Shown piece by piece: positions 30,221 through 34,177 of a stretch of 34,177 nucleotides of DNA; position 1 is the first letter of the stretch; each line of letters begins with the position of its first letter. This DNA is from Chloroflexi bacterium SZAS-1 (GTDB taxonomy: Bacteria; Chloroflexota; Chloroflexia; Chloroflexales; Roseiflexaceae): positions 1 through 34,177 of the forward strand of contig JAFEAS010000026.1 in the NCBI GenBank assembly GCA_018266315.1. The letters run 5' to 3'. The notes under the pieces are model-generated. The model had not been told where the DNA came from and did no database searches. It saw nothing but the letters and a program-made list of their open reading frames with translations. The translations under genes and the position numbers were made by a program.

Positions 30221-31603
30221 ATGAACGAACTAAAACTCATTTCAAAAGATGAGCTGAACGGCACGTTGCCGCGCCCCTCGCGTGATACGACACCGCGCGA
30301 CCGGCGCTATTACGTGTGGACGGTTGGCTGCCAGATGAATGTCTCGGACTCCGAGCGCCTTGAGTCGGCGTTGCAGGGTGTAGGGTATGCGCCTGCCGAC
30401 CGGCCCGAAGATGCGAGCTTCATTGTGCTGAACTCGTGCAGTGTGCGTGCCTCAGCCGAAGAGCGTATTATTGGCAAGCTCGGCGATCTGCAAAGCCTCA
30501 AGCGCCACAAGCCTGATACGCAGGTGGTGTTGTGGGGCTGCATGGTTGGCCCAAACAACCAGTCGATCTTCCAATCGCGCCTGCCCATGGTCGATCATTT
30601 TGTATCGCCCTCGGCCGTCGATGAGGTGGTGGCGCTTGCACCGCACTCGCTCTATCAGGTCGACGAGCCAGCGCTGCCGGTTGCCGATTGGGCGCATCCA
30701 CCGGTGTCGGTGCATGTCCCGATTCAATACGGCTGTAATATGAGCTGCGCCTTCTGCGTTATTCCGCTACGGCGTGGCAAAGAGCGCAGCCGCCCCCTGG
30801 CCGAAATTGTTGATGAAGTAACGCGGATTGTCGCGCGCGGCGCAAAAGAGATTACCCTGCTAGGGCAAATTGTTGACTCGTGGGGCCACGATTTGCCAGA
30901 ACGCCCCGACCTTGCCGATCTGCTGCGGGCTGTTCATGCGGTGCCTGGCCTGGTACGGCTGCGCTTCCTTACCTCGCACCCGGCCTGGATGACCGACAAG
31001 CTGATTGCGACCATGGCGCAACTGCCGCGCGCCCAGCGTGAAGTGAATTTGCCGGTGCAGGCCGGCCATGACGATATGCTGAAGCTGATGCGGCGCGGCT
31101 ATACCGTGGCGCGCTACCGTGAGCTGATCGGCAAAATCCGCGCGGCGATGCCCGATATTTCGTTGACGACCGATATTATTGTTGGGCATCCGGGCGAAAC
31201 GCGCGAGCACTTTGCAGGCACCCGTGCGCTGCTCGAAGAAATTCAGTTCGATAAGGTACATATTGCCGCCTACTCGGCCCGGCCCGGCACGCGCGCAGGT
31301 GCGATGGAAGCCGACCCGGCATTGGCAGTGCCCGAGGCCGAAAAGCAGGCGCGCCGCATCGAGCTTGATCAGCTGCAAGAGCAGATTGCCACGGCGCGCA
31401 ATGCCGCTTTTCTGGGCCGCACCGCCGAAGTGCTAGTGGAGGGCGAGCATAAGGGCAAATGGCGCGGGCGTACACCTGGCAATAAACTGGTATTCTTTGC
31501 CGACGCGCGCGACTGGGTTGGTAAGCTGGCGCGCATTCATATTACCCATACTGGCCCCTGGTCGTTGCAAGGCGAGCTAGTTGGCGAAGGGACGCCAGCC
31601 TGA
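30221..31603 (+). CDS. miaB: tRNA-2-methylthio-N6-dimethylallyladenosine synthase
   Basis: Radical-SAM methylthiotransferase that converts i6A37 to ms2i6A37 in tRNAs reading codons that start with U. The 460-residue protein has the N-terminal cluster-binding cysteines C37 (VGCQMN), C73 (LNSCSV) and C107 (LWGCM), the radical-SAM CxxxCxxC (C172, C176, C179) followed by RRGKERSRP, and a C-terminal TRAM domain (about 395-455). These fit MiaB rather than RimO or MtaB, mainly by QMN-x-x-DSERL and the GKERSRP signature. The start at 30221 is chosen because the promoter -10 box lies at 30178-30183; no strong ribosome-binding site is present. Its stop overlaps the start of the CPBP gene. Confidence 0.93.
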   Translation: MNELKLISKDELNGTLPRPSRDTTPRDRRYYVWTVGCQMNVSDSERLESALQGVGYAPADRPEDASFIVLNSCSVRASAEERIIGKLGDLQSLKRHKPDTQVVLWGCMVGPNNQSIFQSRLPMVDHFVSPSAVDEVVALAPHSLYQVDEPALPVADWAHPPVSVHVPIQYGCNMSCAFCVIPLRRGKERSRPLAEIVDEVTRIVARGAKEITLLGQIVDSWGHDLPERPDLADLLRAVHAVPGLVRLRFLTSHPAWMTDKLIATMAQLPRAQREVNLPVQAGHDDMLKLMRRGYTVARYRELIGKIRAAMPDISLTTDIIVGHPGETREHFAGTRALLEEIQFDKVHIAAYSARPGTRAGAMEADPALAVPEAEKQARRIELDQLQEQIATARNAAFLGRTAEVLVEGEHKGKWRGRTPGNKLVFFADARDWVGKLARIHITHTGPWSLQGELVGEGTPA

Positions 31604-32466
31604 TGGCGCAGTACGACGCTCCACTGCTATCTACACCCGAGCCGCCTGCGCCCAGCCGAAGCAAATGGCCGCTGGCGGGCGTCATGGCGATCGATTTTGT
31701 GCTGGCGCTGATTGCATTCGTTGCGCTAACCCTGCTGGTGCAGGTAGTTTTCGTGGGCGTGCGTGCCGCACAGCAGGGTCTTTCGCTGGCCGAGCTACAG
31801 GCGCGATTGCGCGACCAAACGCAGGCCATGCGCCTGGTAGGCACCGATGGCCTATTTGTGACCTTGCTAGCAACCAACGCCGCCTTTATCTTCATTCCAA
31901 TCGCCCGCGTAAAATGGCTGCGGCACGAGCCATTGGCCGAGATTGGCTTTACAGCACCGCGCCCGGTTCGGCTGGTTCTCATTGGTATTGGAGTGGGGTT
32001 TCTTTCATTACTGCTGAACGGGCTGATCAGCAGCCAGCTCCAGTCGCTATTTGAGCGGCCCGACCAGGCTGCGCTATTTCCGCTCTTCCCTGGCGATTAC
32101 CTGGGTCAGGTGTTGTTAATGCTCGGCGCGGCGGTGCTAGCCCCGATCGGCGAAGAAATTTTGTTTCGTGGCTATGTCTTCAACGCGCTGCGCCTCACAT
32201 TCGCTAACCGAAGATGGGGTATACCACTGGCCTATGGTGTAAGCGCATTACTGTTCGCAAGTGTCCATTCACTTTCGGTGAGCCGCGGGTTATTTGCGTT
32301 GCTGGTGCCGCTATTCGTCATTGGCTTATTGCTTGCCTGGACGATGCACCGCACCAAGAGTTTATTACCGTGTATCATTGCGCACGCCATCAATAATGGG
32401 GTTGCGCTGGCCGGGCTGGTGGCTTGTGTGAATATGCCAGGGATTTCTGGTTGCCCGAAGCTTTAA
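31603..32466 (+). CDS. CPBP-family intramembrane metalloprotease
   Basis: A 287-residue membrane protein with about seven hydrophobic helices. The three CPBP/Abi motifs are present: EEILFRG (184-190, the paired glutamates and arginine), FASVHS with His222, and IIAHAINN with His261 and Asn265. Relatives include the CAAX prenyl protease Rce1 and bacterial bacteriocin-immunity proteins; the substrate here is unknown. The ATG overlaps the miaB stop by one base (TGATG), so translation is coupled. It is followed after 53 nt by the TPR gene on the same strand. Confidence 0.9.
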   Translation: MAQYDAPLLSTPEPPAPSRSKWPLAGVMAIDFVLALIAFVALTLLVQVVFVGVRAAQQGLSLAELQARLRDQTQAMRLVGTDGLFVTLLATNAAFIFIPIARVKWLRHEPLAEIGFTAPRPVRLVLIGIGVGFLSLLLNGLISSQLQSLFERPDQAALFPLFPGDYLGQVLLMLGAAVLAPIGEEILFRGYVFNALRLTFANRRWGIPLAYGVSALLFASVHSLSVSRGLFALLVPLFVIGLLLAWTMHRTKSLLPCIIAHAINNGVALAGLVACVNMPGISGCPKL

Positions 32467-32519
32467 CCTGGCAGTCCACAAGCATTATTGCAGAGTATGT
32501 TGTTGCGGAGGAACGTCGC

Positions 32520-33371
32520 TTGAGCAAACAGGATGAGAAACTACGGTTACGCCGCCGCCTGCAAGATCAGGCAGTTGATATGGCCGCGAAAAATCGGTGG
32601 GAAGAGGCGATTGAAGCGAATAAACACCTGATCAACCTTGGCGAAGATGCCGACACCTTTAATCGCTTGGGGAAAGCATATTTCGAAATTGGCAAATTTG
32701 CTGATGCGCGCGATGCCTACCAGAATGCACTGCGCATCAACCCCGCCAATACGATCGCCCGTAAGAATATCGAGCGTCTGAGCGATTTGCTGGCGCGTTC
32801 AGCTACTGCCAGCGCGCCGGTGCGCACAACCCGTCAGCTGGTTGATCTGCGCCTATTTATTACCGAAACTGGTAAAACGGCGCTGACCACGTTAGTCGAT
32901 GTTCCGCGCAACGCGATTGTTGATGCGGTAGTGACCGGCGAAAAAGTTGAGCTGAAGCTCGACGGGCGCAATGTGCTGGTGCTTGACGCGAACGGCAATA
33001 CCATTGGCCGGGTTGAGCCCAAGCTGGCCCAGCGCCTTAGCGAGCTCATGACCGGCGGCAATCGCTATGCAGCGGCGGTGGCCCAGACCAATAATCATCA
33101 GTTGCGCGTCCTTATTCGCGAGGCCTACCAGGATCCGAGCCAGCGCGGGCGTGTATCGTTCCCAGGGAAACTTGGCGAAAGCGCGTTGCATGGTGGTTAC
33201 TTCGCCTCGGCCCGCTACGACGAGTACGGCGATGAGATGATGGACGACGATGATAGCATCGACGCGCGCGAGGAAGTGGAAGAAGAGACATTCGGCGGCG
33301 AAGAGGAAGAGCTGGGACTCGACGATATTGAGCAAGATATTGGCGAGGAAGAGGATATGAACGAGGAATAG
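32520..33371 (+). CDS. TPR protein with C-terminal acidic tail
   Basis: A 283-residue protein. The N-terminal part has two TPR-like helical hairpins (WEEAIEANKHLINLG, TFNRLGKAYFEIGKFADARDAYQNALRINP, about residues 20-75). A middle beta-rich domain (about 105-220) contains GNTIGRVEPKLAQRLSELMTGG, which weakly resembles a HIRAN-type fold. The C-terminal 50 residues are very rich in Asp/Glu (EEVEEETFGGEEEELG). I choose the TTG at 32520 because GGAGG lies 8 nt upstream; an ATG 32 codons earlier is inside the CPBP gene. The protein is probably cytosolic and may bind proteins or nucleic acids. No function is assigned. Confidence 0.8.
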   Translation: MSKQDEKLRLRRRLQDQAVDMAAKNRWEEAIEANKHLINLGEDADTFNRLGKAYFEIGKFADARDAYQNALRINPANTIARKNIERLSDLLARSATASAPVRTTRQLVDLRLFITETGKTALTTLVDVPRNAIVDAVVTGEKVELKLDGRNVLVLDANGNTIGRVEPKLAQRLSELMTGGNRYAAAVAQTNNHQLRVLIREAYQDPSQRGRVSFPGKLGESALHGGYFASARYDEYGDEMMDDDDSIDAREEVEEETFGGEEEELGLDDIEQDIGEEEDMNEE

Positions 33372-33373
33372 TG

Positions 33374-33405
33374 CACAATGGCGCGTGCCGACACGCGCCA
33401 TTGTG
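33374..33405 (+). repeat. 14-bp perfect hairpin after the TPR gene
   Basis: CACAATGGCGCGTG and CACGCGCCATTGTG pair perfectly around a CCGA loop, three nt after the TPR stop. No T-run follows, so it may protect the mRNA 3' end or slow polymerase rather than terminate. Confidence 0.75.
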
Positions 33406-33466
33406 GCTACAGCTAAGTAGCTCCGCTGTACTATTGCCTTCTCGCATTACACGCTCTATACTTGGA

Positions 33467-33496
33467 GCCGGGCATCGCTACCGATGCCCGGCTTTT
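33467..33496 (+). terminator. Rho-independent terminator of the miaB-CPBP-TPR operon
   Basis: GCCGGGCATCG and CGATGCCCGGC form a perfect 11-bp stem with a 4-nt loop (CTAC), followed by TTTTA. It lies about 95 nt after the TPR stop. Confidence 0.85.
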
Positions 33497-33529
33497 ACTA
33501 TGAGGATCTTCGCTTACTCGAGTGAATTC

Positions 33530-33580
33530 TTCATTTTCTCGGTATTTTTGCGCGGAGCGCAAAAATACCGAGAAAATGAA
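33530..33580. repeat. Perfect 24-bp inverted repeat with 3-nt loop
   Basis: The arm at 33530-33553 is the exact reverse complement of 33557-33580, separated by GGA. Flanking it, TTCGCTTACT (33509-33518) is exactly complementary to AGTAAGCGAA (33613-33622). The AT-rich arms are unlike the GC-rich surroundings. It may be a hairpin RNA element, a small palindromic (REP/MITE-like) insertion, or part of a promoter-proximal control region. Confidence 0.85.
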
Positions 33581-33723
33581 AAAAGTACCCTGCTGCCGCA
33601 GGCACATAAAAAAGTAAGCGAAAGCCCTGACGCTATGTAATCATAACCTGAACAAGTACCTTCTCAGTCTAATTTTTGGTTCTGTATCGTGTATTGCTAT
33701 AGCTATTGCTGTGAGGAGCTATC

Positions 33724-34065
33724 ATGGATCTGAATATGCGCTTCGATGACAAAGGTAAATTTTTTACGGAACGAGTTGCCAAAGATACGCTCCCAGCCCT
33801 GATTCGTACCGCCGATCAAGTCATTATTGGCCATGTCTATGTTCGCCCAGATCGGCGCGTGAAAGATGACCTGAGCGAAGATACCTCACGCTTTCTGCCA
33901 GTGACCGATGCGCGGGTATACAACGCTGCCGATGAAAAGTTGCTCTATCACAGCAGCTTCCTTCTGGTGGCGTATGATCATATTATTATGATTAGCCCGC
34001 TAGCCGCATTGGTTGATGTACGACCAGTGCCGTGGAACGAGCCTGCGATCGAGGAGGCCGAGTAA
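33724..34065 (+). CDS. Small conserved-looking hypothetical protein
   Basis: A 113-residue soluble protein with alternating strands: KFFTERVAKDTLPALIRTADQVIIGHVYVRPDRRVKDDL, then FLPVTDARVYNA and a hydrophobic FLLVAYDHIIMISPL. The pattern of a small beta-barrel-like domain with PDRRVKDDL resembles uncharacterised proteins I cannot name with confidence. The start is supported by AGGAG five nt upstream. Its TAA overlaps the ATG of the next ORF (TAATG), so the two are probably translated together. Confidence 0.8.
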   Translation: MDLNMRFDDKGKFFTERVAKDTLPALIRTADQVIIGHVYVRPDRRVKDDLSEDTSRFLPVTDARVYNAADEKLLYHSSFLLVAYDHIIMISPLAALVDVRPVPWNEPAIEEAE

Positions 34066-34177
34066 TGAGCATTCCGCCGCTGCGCGCCTTTACATCTTCA
34101 GCCGATAGCGCGGGAACTGCCGCCGAGAAGCCCGGGCACGGGCTGCCAGTGCTACCACCCGAGCCAGGTTCCATCGC
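34065..34177 (+). CDS. Start of an unidentified ORF, cut by the window edge
   Basis: A frame beginning MSIPPLRAFTSSADSAG that stays open to the last base, 37 codons. The ATG overlaps the preceding stop and has GAGGAGG about 8 nt upstream, so it is a genuine start. The visible part is Pro/Ala/Gly-rich and low in complexity, a probable disordered N-terminus. The product cannot be identified. Confidence 0.65.
   Translation, partial: MSIPPLRAFTSSADSAGTAAEKPGHGLPVLPPEPGSI

Larger units (their letters stand above)
33372..33723. other. Intergenic region with nested strong inverted repeats
   Basis: About 350 nt between the TPR gene and the next small gene, both plus strand. It contains a 14-bp hairpin (33374-33405), a terminator (33467-33496), a perfect 24-bp palindrome (33530-33580) and outer 10-bp arms (33509-33518 with 33613-33622). 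No gene is supported here. Confidence 0.75.

Overview
The window is a gene-dense, moderately GC-rich chromosomal segment with no rRNA, tRNA, CRISPR array or insertion sequence that I can see. The gene set suggests the phylum Chloroflexota, probably class Chloroflexia (a Roseiflexus/Chloroflexus/Kouleothrix-like filament). The clues are a membrane RsbR-type STAS protein, long secreted proteins built from carboxypeptidase-regulatory, DNRLRE and PPC modules, and a PknB-type kinase with a proline/threonine-rich SH3b tail. This placement is an inference from style, not a database result.

Left end (1-4900, minus strand): a threonine/lysine biosynthesis operon reads thrC - lysC - DUF2785 protein - GNAT acetyltransferase - asd (cut by the window edge). 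It is preceded by a near-consensus promoter, a 27-codon leader ORF with eight Thr codons, a competing antiterminator pairing and a rho-independent terminator. Together these form a complete-looking ribosome-mediated threonine attenuator, the most interesting signal in the window.

Region 4900-12500: a membrane STAS protein (minus); a plus-strand cluster of a holin-like membrane protein, an FGGY sugar kinase and a methyltransferase; a FabG-type reductase (minus); and, on plus, an OmpR-type response regulator, a membrane protein with a degenerate cyclase-like domain, and a DUF2071 protein.

Region 12750-18450: a secreted multi-domain copper-radical (galactose-oxidase-like) oxidase (plus); then on minus endonuclease V, a cytosolic sulfite-oxidase-fold molybdoenzyme and a small winged-helix regulator; then on plus a 67-residue zinc-ribbon protein whose leader contains a terminator just ahead of the start codon.

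Region 18500-29250 (all minus): a 934-residue TPM-domain/coiled-coil/Gly-rich membrane protein, a secreted PPC-domain protein, a Ser/Thr kinase with an extracytoplasmic SH3b domain, an orphan trpB, a VWA-domain protein that looks leaderless, and a LIM + DA1-like metallopeptidase. Between trpB and the kinase is a gene-free 646-base stretch. It contains a near-consensus promoter followed about 80 nt later by a strong terminator: a candidate small RNA or attenuated leader.

Right end (29400-34177, plus): an acidic protein of unknown function, then miaB, a CPBP membrane protease and a TPR protein in close series, then two strong hairpins and a perfect 24-bp inverted repeat, a small unrecognised protein, and the start of a further ORF cut by the window edge.
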